From positions 1 through 33,910 of the forward strand of contig JAEYSE010000031.1 of the NCBI GenBank assembly GCA_023435025.1: a DNA stretch of 33,910 nt. The letters run 5' to 3'. This document shows, one piece after another, positions 7,658 to 15,484 of the stretch; position 1 is the stretch's first letter; the number at the start of each line of letters is the position of its first letter. The stretch is from Bacillota bacterium. GTDB lineage: Bacteria > Bacillota > Clostridia > Christensenellales > CAG-138. A program made the translations under genes and the position numbers. The notes beneath the pieces were generated by a model that had not been told where the DNA came from, searched no databases, and was given only the letters and a program-made list of their open reading frames with translations.

Positions 7658-8884
7658 ATGTTTCGTGCAAACGGAAATTACAGCAAGCTCACGGGCAATT
7701 ACCTGTTCAGTGAAATTGCCCGCCGCGTAAGTGCATATGCAAAGGAACACCCCGAGGCGGATATTATCCGCATGGGCATAGGCGATGTCACGCAGCCCCT
7801 CGTTCCCGCCGTAATCGAAGCGATGCACAAAGCGGTAGCGGAAATGGGCGTTAAAGAGACGTTCCGCGGCTATGGGCCGGAGCAGGGGTATGATTTCCTG
7901 CGCGAAGCGATTGCAAAGCACGATTATGCCGTGCGCGGCATAGAGATTGCGGCGGATGAAATTTTCGTGTCCGACGGCGCGAAGTGTGACGTGGGCAGCA
8001 TACAGGAGCTTTTTAGCACGGATACCATCGTCGCCGTTTCCGACCCAGTCTACCCGGTATATGTGGATACCAACGTCATGGCCGGGCGTGGCGGCGTGTT
8101 CGACGCAGAAAAGGGCGGTTACACGAACATCGTCTATCTTCCCTGCACGGAGGAAAATGGGTTTGTACCGGCGCTGCCGGAAAAGCCCGTGGACGTCATA
8201 TATCTCTGCTACCCCAACAACCCCACCGGCACAACGCTCACCCGGGCGCAACTCAAGGTGTTTGTGGACTACGCGCGGGCAAACGACGCGCTGATACTCT
8301 ACGATTCGGCGTACGAAGTCTACATCAGCGACCCGGACGTCCCCCACAGTGTGTTTGAAGTGGAAGGCGCGCGCGAATGCGCCATAGAATTTAGGTCCAT
8401 GTCCAAGACCGCAGGCTTTACGGGAACGCGCTGCGCGTATGCGGTGGTGCCCAAATCCCTGCGCTACAAGGACGATATTGGGAACGAAGTCAGCCTCAAC
8501 GCCATGTGGAACCGCAGACATACCACGCGCTTTAATGGCGTGCCGTATGTGACGCAGCGGGGTGCGGAGGCCATATATACCCCGGAGGGGAGAAAGCAGA
8601 TTCTCGAGGTTGCGCGTTTTTACATGGACAATGCCCGCATCATCCGTGAAAGCCTTATGAAGGCGGGCTATACGGTATATGGCGGTATTAACGCGCCATA
8701 CATCTGGCTCAAGGTGCCGGGTGGGGATAGCTGGGCGTTCTTTGACGAGCTGTTGCGTACCAGGCAGATCGTGGGTACTCCCGGCGCGGGCTTTGGCAGT
8801 GCGGGCGAGGGCTACTTCCGCATGACGGCGTTTGCCACGCGGGAAAACACCGAGCGCGCCATGAAGCGTATCTGCGCGGAATAA
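7658..8884 (+). CDS. dapL: LL-diaminopimelate aminotransferase
   Basis: This PLP enzyme converts L-tetrahydrodipicolinate plus glutamate directly to LL-diaminopimelate for lysine and peptidoglycan. The start is the ATG at 7658 after GAGG (7648-7651); upstream in-frame codons run through the terminator and promoter and are rejected. The 408-residue length fits the DapL family. Diagnostic stretches are NYLFSEIARRV (14-24), MGIGDVTQPL (39-48), PNNPTGT (187-192) and SMSK with the PLP lysine K250, followed by GFTGTR. It is downstream of its own promoter and 81 bases before the epimerase gene. The DapL route bypasses the succinylase and dehydrogenase routes, and is common in Clostridia. A different class I aminotransferase is possible but the N-terminal signature argues for DapL. 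Confidence 0.9.
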   Translation: MFRANGNYSKLTGNYLFSEIARRVSAYAKEHPEADIIRMGIGDVTQPLVPAVIEAMHKAVAEMGVKETFRGYGPEQGYDFLREAIAKHDYAVRGIEIAADEIFVSDGAKCDVGSIQELFSTDTIVAVSDPVYPVYVDTNVMAGRGGVFDAEKGGYTNIVYLPCTEENGFVPALPEKPVDVIYLCYPNNPTGTTLTRAQLKVFVDYARANDALILYDSAYEVYISDPDVPHSVFEVEGARECAIEFRSMSKTAGFTGTRCAYAVVPKSLRYKDDIGNEVSLNAMWNRRHTTRFNGVPYVTQRGAEAIYTPEGRKQILEVARFYMDNARIIRESLMKAGYTVYGGINAPYIWLKVPGGDSWAFFDELLRTRQIVGTPGAGFGSAGEGYFRMTAFATRENTERAMKRICAE

Positions 8885-8965
8885 TGATGCTGCCTGCCGA
8901 ACTCAATAACGCGGCCCTGAACTACCTTTTTTAAGCATCTAACATTGCGAAAGCGAGGTATTCAT

Positions 8966-10000
8966 ATGCAGATCGAACGCAGACTTTTTGGCACCCACCT
9001 GGACGGCACCCCGGTTTATGCCTTTCATATGGAAAACGCCAACGGCGTGCAGGTGGAACTGATTTCCTACGGTGCGGCGGTGCGGACTCTTTTGGTGCCG
9101 GACAAATTCGGCAACAAGGCAGATGTGGTCTTAGGGTATGACGATCTCGCTGGGTATCAGGCGGACACCTCCTATTTTGGCGCAACGATCGGCCGTATCG
9201 GCAACCGCATCCGAAATGCGACGTTTAAGCTCAATGGCAAGCAATACGCGGTTGCGAAAAACAACGGCGAGCACCATCTGCACGGTGGAATTACGGGCTT
9301 CAACCGGCACAATTGGCTGGGGGAAATCATGCCCGACGGCGTGGCGTTCACGCGATATAGCCCCGATGGAGAGGAAGGTTATCCCGGCGGCCTGCAGGTA
9401 AGCGTGCGCTACCGCCTGACGGAGGACAACGCGCTGCATATCGAGTATCTTGCTTGCTCGGAGGAGGATACCATCTGCAACCTCACCAACCACAGCTATT
9501 TTAACCTTGCCGGGCATGACGGGGGGGATATCCTCTCCCACGAGCTAATGATAAACGCCCCCTTCTATACCCCGGGGGATATCGGCTGCGTCCCCACCGG
9601 AGAGATACTTTCCGTATCCCAAACGCCCATGGATTTTTTACAAGCAAAGCCGATTGGCTTATGTATCCGCTCGGACTTCCCGCAACTCAAGCAGTTTGGC
9701 GGGTACGACCATAACTTTGTGCTCGCGGGGCCGGAGGGCCTGCGCGAAATCGCCGTGGTGCGTGAGCCCAAAAGCGGGCGTGCCATGCGGGTTTTTACAG
9801 ACCTCCCCGGCGTGCAGCTTTATACCGGCAACATGACCGACGCCGTGGGGAAGGGCGGCGCGCATTATGGCCAATACGCCGCGTTCTGTCTTGAAACGCA
9901 GTACTTCCCGGACGCCGTCAACCACAGGCACTTTGAAGGGCCTGTTCTGCATGCGGGCGAAACGCTCAAGAGTGAGACGATATATCAGTTTTCGTGGTAA
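8966..10000 (+). CDS. galM: Aldose 1-epimerase
   Basis: The 344-residue enzyme of the galactose mutarotase family interconverts alpha and beta anomers of sugars in the cytosol. The start is the ATG at 8966 after GAGG (8955-8958). The sequence around the start (CGAAAGCGAGGT ... CATATG) closely matches that before dapL. Family marks visible are FGATIGRIGNRI, HLHGG, the catalytic His in TNHSYFNLAG, GGYDHNFVL, and the catalytic Glu in LETQYFPDAVNH. It is complete for the family. It may be read together with dapL, since no terminator was seen between them. No other sugar gene is nearby, so its physiological sugar cannot be told from context. Confidence 0.92.
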   Translation: MQIERRLFGTHLDGTPVYAFHMENANGVQVELISYGAAVRTLLVPDKFGNKADVVLGYDDLAGYQADTSYFGATIGRIGNRIRNATFKLNGKQYAVAKNNGEHHLHGGITGFNRHNWLGEIMPDGVAFTRYSPDGEEGYPGGLQVSVRYRLTEDNALHIEYLACSEEDTICNLTNHSYFNLAGHDGGDILSHELMINAPFYTPGDIGCVPTGEILSVSQTPMDFLQAKPIGLCIRSDFPQLKQFGGYDHNFVLAGPEGLREIAVVREPKSGRAMRVFTDLPGVQLYTGNMTDAVGKGGAHYGQYAAFCLETQYFPDAVNHRHFEGPVLHAGETLKSETIYQFSW

Positions 10001-10015
10001 ATGAATGAAACAAGC

Positions 10016-10045
10016 GAATGCCCCAGCCAACCGGCTGGGGCATTC
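10016..10045 (+). terminator. Bidirectional terminator between convergent galM and trpS
   Basis: The 13-bp perfect stem GAATGCCCCAGCC (10016-10028) pairs with GGCTGGGGCATTC (10033-10045) with an AACC loop. A GTGGTTTT tail follows on the plus strand and a T-rich stretch on the minus strand, so it can serve both converging genes. Confidence 0.85.
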
Positions 10046-10071
10046 GTGGTTTTATGGTACGCATTTAAGCA

Positions 10072-11073
10072 TTATATTCCGAACGCGTTGAACCCTACCT
10101 TGTCATACACATCCCGCAAAGTCTTGTTCGCGGTCTCGCTTGCCTTTTCCGCGCCGTAACGAATGGTTTTATTGAGGTATTCCTTATCATTCAGCACGCG
10201 GTAGAATTCCTTCTGCACGGGTTCCAGCACGGATACTACGGCGTCGGCCACGGCGGTCTTGAGCGCGCCATATCCTTTGCCCTCAAACCGGGCCACGGCG
10301 TCTTGTACCGTCTCGTTCGCGCAGGCGCTGTATATGGATAGAAGGTTCGCAACACCTGGCCGCGCTTCGTCATACGCGATGCAATTTTCGCTGTCTGTCA
10401 CGGCGCGTTTCATCTTTTTCAAAATCACGTCGGGCGGGTCGAGCAGCGCGATATAGGCGTTGGGGTTATCGTCGGATTTGGACATTTTCTTGTCCGGCTC
10501 CTGCAGGCTCATGATCCTTGCGCCGACCTCCGGGATATACGGGTCGGGTATGGCGAACGTCTGGCCGTAAGCGTTGTTGAAGCGGGTTGCCACGTCACGC
10601 GTGATTTCAATATGCTGCTTCTGGTCCGCGCCCACCGGCACAAGGTCTGCCTGATAAAGGAGAATATCTGCCGCCATCAGCACGGGATAGGTGAACAGGC
10701 CCGCGTTGATGTTGTCCGCGTGGCGGGCGGATTTGTCCTTAAACTGCGTCATGCGGCTTAGTTCACCCATGTACGTGTTGCAGGAAAGCACCCAGGTCAG
10801 CTGCGCGTGCGCGGGCACATGGGATTGTATGAACATGGTGGAAGTTTCCGGCTTCACGCCGCAGGCGATCAACAGCGCCATGGTCTCAATGGAGCGGCGG
10901 CGTAGATCTTCCGGGTCCTGCCTTACGGTGATGGAGTGCATATCCACTACGCAGTAAAACGCGTTGAAGTCTGCCTGCAGCTTCGCCCAATTGCGCACAG
11001 CTCCGATGTAATTGCCCAGCGTCAGTATGCCGGATGGCTGGATACCGCTTAAAACCGATTTTTTCTGTTCCAC
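10072..11073 (-). CDS. trpS: Tryptophanyl-tRNA synthetase
   Basis: The 333-residue class I aminoacyl-tRNA synthetase charges tRNA-Trp. The start is a GTG at 11073, 7 bases after AGGAGG (minus strand, 11081-11086). The HIGH-type motif appears as PSGILTLGNYIGA near residue 13, and the second signature is KKMSKSDDNP. Other family marks are MAADILLY and GADQKQHIEITRD. The length is normal for bacterial TrpRS. It is monocistronic and convergent with galM. Its ~400-base upstream region on the minus strand is unusually long and holds a terminator-like hairpin, suggesting leader control, but I could not assign that leader to the T-box class. Confidence 0.95.
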   Translation of the reverse strand: MEQKKSVLSGIQPSGILTLGNYIGAVRNWAKLQADFNAFYCVVDMHSITVRQDPEDLRRRSIETMALLIACGVKPETSTMFIQSHVPAHAQLTWVLSCNTYMGELSRMTQFKDKSARHADNINAGLFTYPVLMAADILLYQADLVPVGADQKQHIEITRDVATRFNNAYGQTFAIPDPYIPEVGARIMSLQEPDKKMSKSDDNPNAYIALLDPPDVILKKMKRAVTDSENCIAYDEARPGVANLLSIYSACANETVQDAVARFEGKGYGALKTAVADAVVSVLEPVQKEFYRVLNDKEYLNKTIRYGAEKASETANKTLRDVYDKVGFNAFGI

Positions 11074-11090
11074 AGTACTTCCTCCTCATG

Positions 11091-11480
11091 CGCAATTGCC
11101 TATGGCGATCGCTAATAGTATATCCGTTTCGACACGTCCGCGCAAGCGCGTAAGGCGATCCATCCGGGAGTAAGCGTATCTCAAATATATGCATGGACTG
11201 GACGTTGCGCGATACGTTGCCTTTGCTACATAGCAGGGTGCCCCCGCCCTGCACACGTAAAGCCTCGGCCGCTGATGTGAAACTATAAAAACATCGCCCA
11301 AGGGCGTCCCCTTGGGCGGTGTGAGGCTTTTTGCTGAGCGTTTCGCTCTTGGAGGCTTCTGTATAAAGTTGTGGCAGCACGGGATGCATGAGCGGCCCGC
11401 ATGCCGGTTGGAATAGGGTACCAGTTCCCCTTTCCGTATTACATATATATGTGGCTCTGTATGCGATGGTGATACCGGGT
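11091..11480 (-). promoter_or_regulatory. Structured trpS leader or small RNA region of unknown class
   Basis: No gene was seen here on either strand. Read on the minus strand, it has a strong hairpin with a T-run (11287-11318). Complementary 8-mers AAAGCCTC (11330-11323) and GAGGCTTT (11266-11259) flank that hairpin. There are further small helices: GAGCG/CGCTC near 11337-11349 and GCAGGG/CCCTGC at 11252-11233. The T-box consensus and AGAGAG are absent, and no run of Trp codons was found. It may be an attenuator leader of trpS or an independent small RNA ending at the hairpin. Confidence 0.4.
11287..11318 (-). terminator. Intrinsic terminator-like hairpin upstream of trpS
   Basis: On the minus strand, the 10-bp perfect stem CGCCCAAGGG/CCCTTGGGCG (11318-11309 with 11304-11295, loop GACG) is followed by ATGTTTTTAT. 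It sits about 215 bases before the trpS start, so it would either attenuate trpS or end a separate small transcript. Confidence 0.7.
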
Positions 11481-11538
11481 TTAAAAAAAACGTTTTGTTT
11501 GCAAAAGCGTGAACAACGGCATATCATAAGGAAAACCG

Positions 11539-11567
11539 TTGACAAAGCGCATAACGGACGGTATAAT
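11539..11567 (+). promoter_or_regulatory. Consensus sigma-A promoter of the aspS-gatCAB operon
   Basis: A perfect -35 TTGACA (11539-11544), a 17-base spacer and a perfect -10 TATAAT (11562-11567) place the transcript start near 11574, just before the T-box leader. Confidence 0.92.
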
Positions 11568-11573
11568 GCGTTC

Positions 11574-11880
11574 ATACTATCGGTTAACCTGGATTTTGGC
11601 GATGAAGAGACGAGTAGCCTGCACGATACGGCACAGAGAGCCGCTTGCTTGGTGGAAGAGCGGCACGGTACGTACAGGGGAAGAACAGCTCGGAGCCTCC
11701 GACCGAACCGCGTAAGCGTAGTAGATTCGGACGCGCCCGGCGCGTTACAGCCGGAAACGATCCGCTTTCTTTTTATAAGTTGGCGCGTCGTTACAGAGTG
11801 AGCGCTGAGCGCTACATTGGGTGGTACCGCGTGAGACTACGGTCTTTCGTCCCAAACGGGATGGAAGGCTGTTTTTTTTA
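11574..11880 (+). promoter_or_regulatory. T-box riboswitch with Asp (GAC) specifier
   Basis: This leader RNA senses uncharged tRNA-Asp and lets transcription continue into aspS-gatC-gatA-gatB. Stem I landmarks are GATGAAGAGACGAGTAG at 11601, AGAGAG (11635-11640), and the CCGCT/AGCGG hairpin with a GGTG loop (11641-11663). The specifier region is GGAGCCTCC-GAC-CGAA, with the codon GAC at 11701-11703. The T-box itself, TGGGTGGTACCGCG, is at 11818-11831, followed by the terminator. The Asp codon agrees with the downstream gene, which strongly supports the assignment. Confidence 0.95.
11842..11879 (+). terminator. T-box terminator
   Basis: Twelve paired bases, several of them G-T wobbles (GTCTTTCGTCCC at 11842-11853 with GGGATGGAAGGC at 11858-11869, loop AAAC), are followed by TG and eight Ts (11872-11879). 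This is the off-state hairpin of the T-box. Confidence 0.9.
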
Positions 11881-11907
11881 TACTTCGGGTAATCAGGAGG
11901 GAAAAGC

Positions 11908-14001
11908 ATGTTTCGAACGGCGCATTGCGGGTCGCTCACGGAGGCGCAGGTGGGTGAGCGCATCAAAGTAAGCGGCTGGGTATTCCACAAGCGCGACATG
12001 GGCGGCGTTATATTTCTGGATCTCAGGGATTGCAAAGGAACGTTGCAGGTGGTATGCAACGCGGGCGCGCTCACCAAAGCGGAGTTCGCCATTGCAGAGA
12101 ATGTGAAGCTCGAGTCCGTGTTGATGGTGGAAGGTGTCTTGCGCATCCGTGATGAGGAAACGTATAACGATAAGCTATTAACGGGCACCATCGAGCTTGC
12201 GGCGGATCAGGTGACGCTTCTTTCCGAATCCGACCCGTTGCCGTTTTCGCTGGAGGAAACCGCCAAGGTCCGCGAGGACCTCAGAATGGAATACAGGTTT
12301 CTGGATATCCGCCGCACACAGATGCAGGAGGCCCTGCGCTTCCGGCACCGGGTGGTCAAAGCCTCGCGTGATTACCTGGATGCGGACGGCTTTGTGGATG
12401 TGGAAACGCCCATACTCACAAAGAGCACGCCCGAGGGCGCGCGTGATTACCTGGTGCCCAGCCGCGTGCATCCCGGTTCCTTCTACGCACTCCCACAAAG
12501 CCCGCAGATATTCAAGCAGCTTTTGATGGTGGGTGGGCTCGACCGGTATTACCAGGTGGCGCGCTGCTTCCGCGATGAGGATTTGCGCGCCGACCGCCAG
12601 CCGGAATTTACGCAGCTTGACATGGAGCTTTCGTTCGTGGGGCAGGAAGAGATTTTACAGCATCTCGAGCGGCTCTTTAAGCACATCATGCTTACAATCA
12701 AGGGCATAGAGATTGCGGAGCCGTTCCCGCGTATGACATGGCATGAGGCCATGGATACCTACGGCAGCGACAAGCCGGATATCCGCTTCGGGCTGCCTAT
12801 CATAGACGTGACGGACATTACAAGTAAAAGTTCATTCGCCGTGTTCAAAAACGTGGTGGCAAAGAAGGGGTTTGTCCGGGTACTCAATGTGAAAGGCGGC
12901 GCGAGCTTTTCTAAAACCACAATCGAGGAATTGACCGTGCGTGCTCAGAGCTACGGGGCAAAGGGCATGGCGTGGATATTGCTTCGCGAGGACGGCAGCG
13001 TCAACTCCATACTGCCGAAGTATTTTGCGGACGACGTCTGGCAGGAACTATTAGACCGCGTGGACGGCAAGCCCGGCGATTTCATCCTCTTCTGCGCGGA
13101 TAAGCTTTCCACCGTGCGCAGGACATTGGGGGGACTGCGCCTGGAATTGGGTGATATGCTCAACCTCCGTCCCAAGGACCAATACGCGTTTTTAATCGTA
13201 AGCGATTTCCCGGAATTTGAATATTCCGAGGAAGAAAACCGCTGGATGGCAACGCACCATCCTTTCACAATGCCATATGAGGAGGATCTCCCTTACCTGT
13301 TTTCAGACCCTGGCCGCGTGCGCGCACAGGCGTACGACGTGGTGCTAAACGGCATTGAGCTGGGGAGCGGCAGCATCCGTATCCACAACAGCGAAGTGCA
13401 GAAGCTGATGTTCCAGGCGCTAGGTTTATCGGATGAGGAAGTGGAGCGCAGGTTCGGTTTCTTTATCCGCGCGTTCCGCTACGGCACGCCGCCGCACGGC
13501 GGGTTCGCGTTTGGGCTTGATCGGCTGGTGATGCTTTTGATGGGGGCGGACTCTTTAAGGGACGTCACGGCATTTCCCAAGACAAAGGACGCCAAGTGTT
13601 TATTGACCAACGCGCCGGATCCCGTGGACGCAGCGCAGTTAAAGCAGTTGCACATATTTACCGGGGAAAACAGCCCCGAACCGGCCGCCGCGGGGGAACA
13701 ACAGGCAAAAAAGAAAACCGCGCAGGCAGAATTCGATATCGCGCGGGTGGCGGAGCTTGCCTCGCTAAAGCTCACGACTACCGAGCAGGCCAACATGAAA
13801 CAGGAGCTTTCCGCAATTATCGGTTTTGCGGGGCAGCTGGATGGCGTGGACACAAGCTGCGTACCCGTCACCGCGCATGTGGTGCCGCTACATAACGTAT
13901 TCCGCACGGATGAAGCAAAGCCATGCAATCGGGAGGCGATGTTGGAGAACGTACCTTCCATGCACGGGGATTATATCCGCGTGCCCAGCGCCATCGAATA
14001 G
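11908..14001 (+). CDS. aspS-gatC: Fused aspartyl-tRNA synthetase / GatC amidotransferase subunit
   Basis: The 697-residue product starts at the ATG at 11908 after AGGAGGG (11895-11901). Residues 1-~587 are a bacterial-type class II AspRS: an N-terminal OB anticodon domain (GWVFHKRDMGGVIFLDLRD), motif 2 with FRDEDLRADRQPEFTQLD, a central GAD insertion, HHPFTMP, and motif 3 GFAFGLDRL. An Ala/Gln/Lys linker (~588-608) leads to a complete GatC at 609-697, starting FDIARVAELASL and ending in MLENVPSMHGDYIRVP. No start codon or ribosome site precedes the GatC part, so it is a true fusion. GatC stabilises GatA in the GatCAB complex, which amidates Asp-tRNA-Asn or Glu-tRNA-Gln. The fusion suggests a covalent transamidosome in which a non-discriminating AspRS hands Asp-tRNA-Asn to GatAB. 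Residue 31 is Met, which does not settle discrimination. Confidence 0.95.
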   Translation: MFRTAHCGSLTEAQVGERIKVSGWVFHKRDMGGVIFLDLRDCKGTLQVVCNAGALTKAEFAIAENVKLESVLMVEGVLRIRDEETYNDKLLTGTIELAADQVTLLSESDPLPFSLEETAKVREDLRMEYRFLDIRRTQMQEALRFRHRVVKASRDYLDADGFVDVETPILTKSTPEGARDYLVPSRVHPGSFYALPQSPQIFKQLLMVGGLDRYYQVARCFRDEDLRADRQPEFTQLDMELSFVGQEEILQHLERLFKHIMLTIKGIEIAEPFPRMTWHEAMDTYGSDKPDIRFGLPIIDVTDITSKSSFAVFKNVVAKKGFVRVLNVKGGASFSKTTIEELTVRAQSYGAKGMAWILLREDGSVNSILPKYFADDVWQELLDRVDGKPGDFILFCADKLSTVRRTLGGLRLELGDMLNLRPKDQYAFLIVSDFPEFEYSEEENRWMATHHPFTMPYEEDLPYLFSDPGRVRAQAYDVVLNGIELGSGSIRIHNSEVQKLMFQALGLSDEEVERRFGFFIRAFRYGTPPHGGFAFGLDRLVMLLMGADSLRDVTAFPKTKDAKCLLTNAPDPVDAAQLKQLHIFTGENSPEPAAAGEQQAKKKTAQAEFDIARVAELASLKLTTTEQANMKQELSAIIGFAGQLDGVDTSCVPVTAHVVPLHNVFRTDEAKPCNREAMLENVPSMHGDYIRVPSAIE

Positions 14002-14009
14002 GGGGACAC

Positions 14010-15479
14010 ATGAAGGACATCACGCGTTTGAGCGCCGCGGCGCTCGCAAAACAGCTTGCAAGTAAAGAGGTCTCCGCAAAGGAGGCCGCCGAGGCTTATT
14101 TAACCCGAATTGCGCAAACGGACGAGAGCGTCGGGGCGTATCTTTCGGTTGTGTCCGACCACGCGTTAAAGACTGCGGAAGAGATAGACAATCGCCGCAG
14201 AGACGGCGAGGTGCTCTCCCCGCTCGCCGGCGTGCCTGTCGCACTCAAGGACAACATGTGCACCACATGGGGAAATACTACGTGCGCATCGAAGATGCTC
14301 TCTAACTTCCGTTCACCTTATACCGCTACGGCGGTGCAAAAGCTTGCGGACGCGGGTTGCGTATTCCTGGGCAAGGCCAACATGGATGAATTCGCCATGG
14401 GCTCGAGCACCGAAAACTCCGCTTTAAAGGTCACAAAGAACCCGCGCGATATAACCCGCGTGCCCGGCGGCAGCTCTGGCGGATCCGCCGCGGCGGTGGC
14501 CGCGGATGCGGCGGCGTTTGCGCTGGGCTCGGATACCGGCGGCTCCATCCGGCAGCCCGCGGCGTTCTGCGGCGTAGTGGGCATGAAGCCGACATATGGC
14601 CGGGTTTCCCGCTATGGGCTTATCGCGTTCGCTTCGTCTTTGGACCAGATCGGGCCTCTCACCAAGACAGTGGAGGATTGCGCGCTGGTGCTGGACTCCA
14701 TTTGCGGGTATGACAAACAGGACAGCACCTCCGTCTCCGGAAAAGAAACGGGCTTTCAACAAGCGCTTACAGGGGAAATCAAGGGCAAGCGGCTCGCGCT
14801 GCCCAAGGAATTCTTAGGCGAGGGTATATCGCCTGACGTAAAGGCCGCCATACTGGAGGCGGCAAAACGGTTTGAGCAAATGGGGGCGGAAGTCGCGGAA
14901 GTGAGCATGCCCATGCTTTCTAACGCCCTGCCTGCGTACTACATCATATCCAGCGCCGAGGCGTCTTCTAACCTTGGCCGGTTTGACGGCGTGCGCTATG
15001 GCTATCGCGCCGAGGGCTGTGAAACGCTGGAGGAACTGTATTTAAAATCCCGCAGCGAAGGCTTTGGCCCTGAGGTTAAGCGCCGCATCCTGTTGGGAAC
15101 GTTCGCGCTCTCCGCCGGGTATTATGACGCCTACTACAAAAAGGCGCTGCAGGTGCGCACGCTGCTTTCAGAGGCGTATTCTAAGGTGTTTCAAACGTAT
15201 GATGCGGTGCTCTCCCCCGTAGCGCCCACTGTGGCCTACCGTATCGGGGAGAAGACGGCGGATCCGTTGGAAATGTATTTGGGCGACATCTGCACCGTGC
15301 CCGTCAACATCGCGGGGCTTCCGGCGCTTTCCCTGCCCTGCGGGGAAGCGGAAGGGATGCCCGTGGGCATGCAGCTTGTGGGCCGGGCGTTTGACGAATA
15401 TACACTATTGAACATTGGCGCGGCGTATGAGCGCGAATACGGCGCATACCACCTGTCTGCGCCCGCGTTTGGGAGGTGA
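14010..15479 (+). CDS. gatA: Asp-tRNA(Asn)/Glu-tRNA(Gln) amidotransferase subunit A
   Basis: The 489-residue glutaminase subunit of GatCAB releases ammonia from Gln for transfer to the misacylated tRNA. The start is the ATG at 14010, 8 bases after the aspS-gatC stop, with GGGGG (14001-14005) as ribosome site. The amidase-signature triad is visible: K80 (VALKDN), S155 (GGSSGGSA) and S179 (DTGGSIRQP). MDEFAMGSSTENS and PTYGRVSRYG are also family marks. Full length for GatA. It is cotranscribed with the fused aspS-gatC, which supplies the GatC that wraps this subunit, and sits 5 bases upstream of gatB. Confidence 0.97.
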   Translation: MKDITRLSAAALAKQLASKEVSAKEAAEAYLTRIAQTDESVGAYLSVVSDHALKTAEEIDNRRRDGEVLSPLAGVPVALKDNMCTTWGNTTCASKMLSNFRSPYTATAVQKLADAGCVFLGKANMDEFAMGSSTENSALKVTKNPRDITRVPGGSSGGSAAAVAADAAAFALGSDTGGSIRQPAAFCGVVGMKPTYGRVSRYGLIAFASSLDQIGPLTKTVEDCALVLDSICGYDKQDSTSVSGKETGFQQALTGEIKGKRLALPKEFLGEGISPDVKAAILEAAKRFEQMGAEVAEVSMPMLSNALPAYYIISSAEASSNLGRFDGVRYGYRAEGCETLEELYLKSRSEGFGPEVKRRILLGTFALSAGYYDAYYKKALQVRTLLSEAYSKVFQTYDAVLSPVAPTVAYRIGEKTADPLEMYLGDICTVPVNIAGLPALSLPCGEAEGMPVGMQLVGRAFDEYTLLNIGAAYEREYGAYHLSAPAFGR

Positions 15480-15484
15480 AAGGC

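Noticed and set aside
7598..8521. 307-codon open frame on the minus strand
   Set aside because: Antisense to dapL, with no recognisable domain or start signal.
7643..8968. Shared CGAAAGCGAGGT before the dapL and galM starts
   Set aside because: A 12-base match around two ribosome sites; too short to call a regulatory repeat.
11091..11480. Trp T-box upstream of trpS
   Set aside because: The minus strand has one TGGTACC, but lacks the GGTGGNACCGCG box, AGAGAG and a convincing specifier stem. Left as unclassified.
13700..13735. Separate start for GatC inside the aspS gene
   Set aside because: No ATG, GTG or TTG with a Shine-Dalgarno sequence precedes the GatC part, and the frame is continuous, so a fusion is the better reading.
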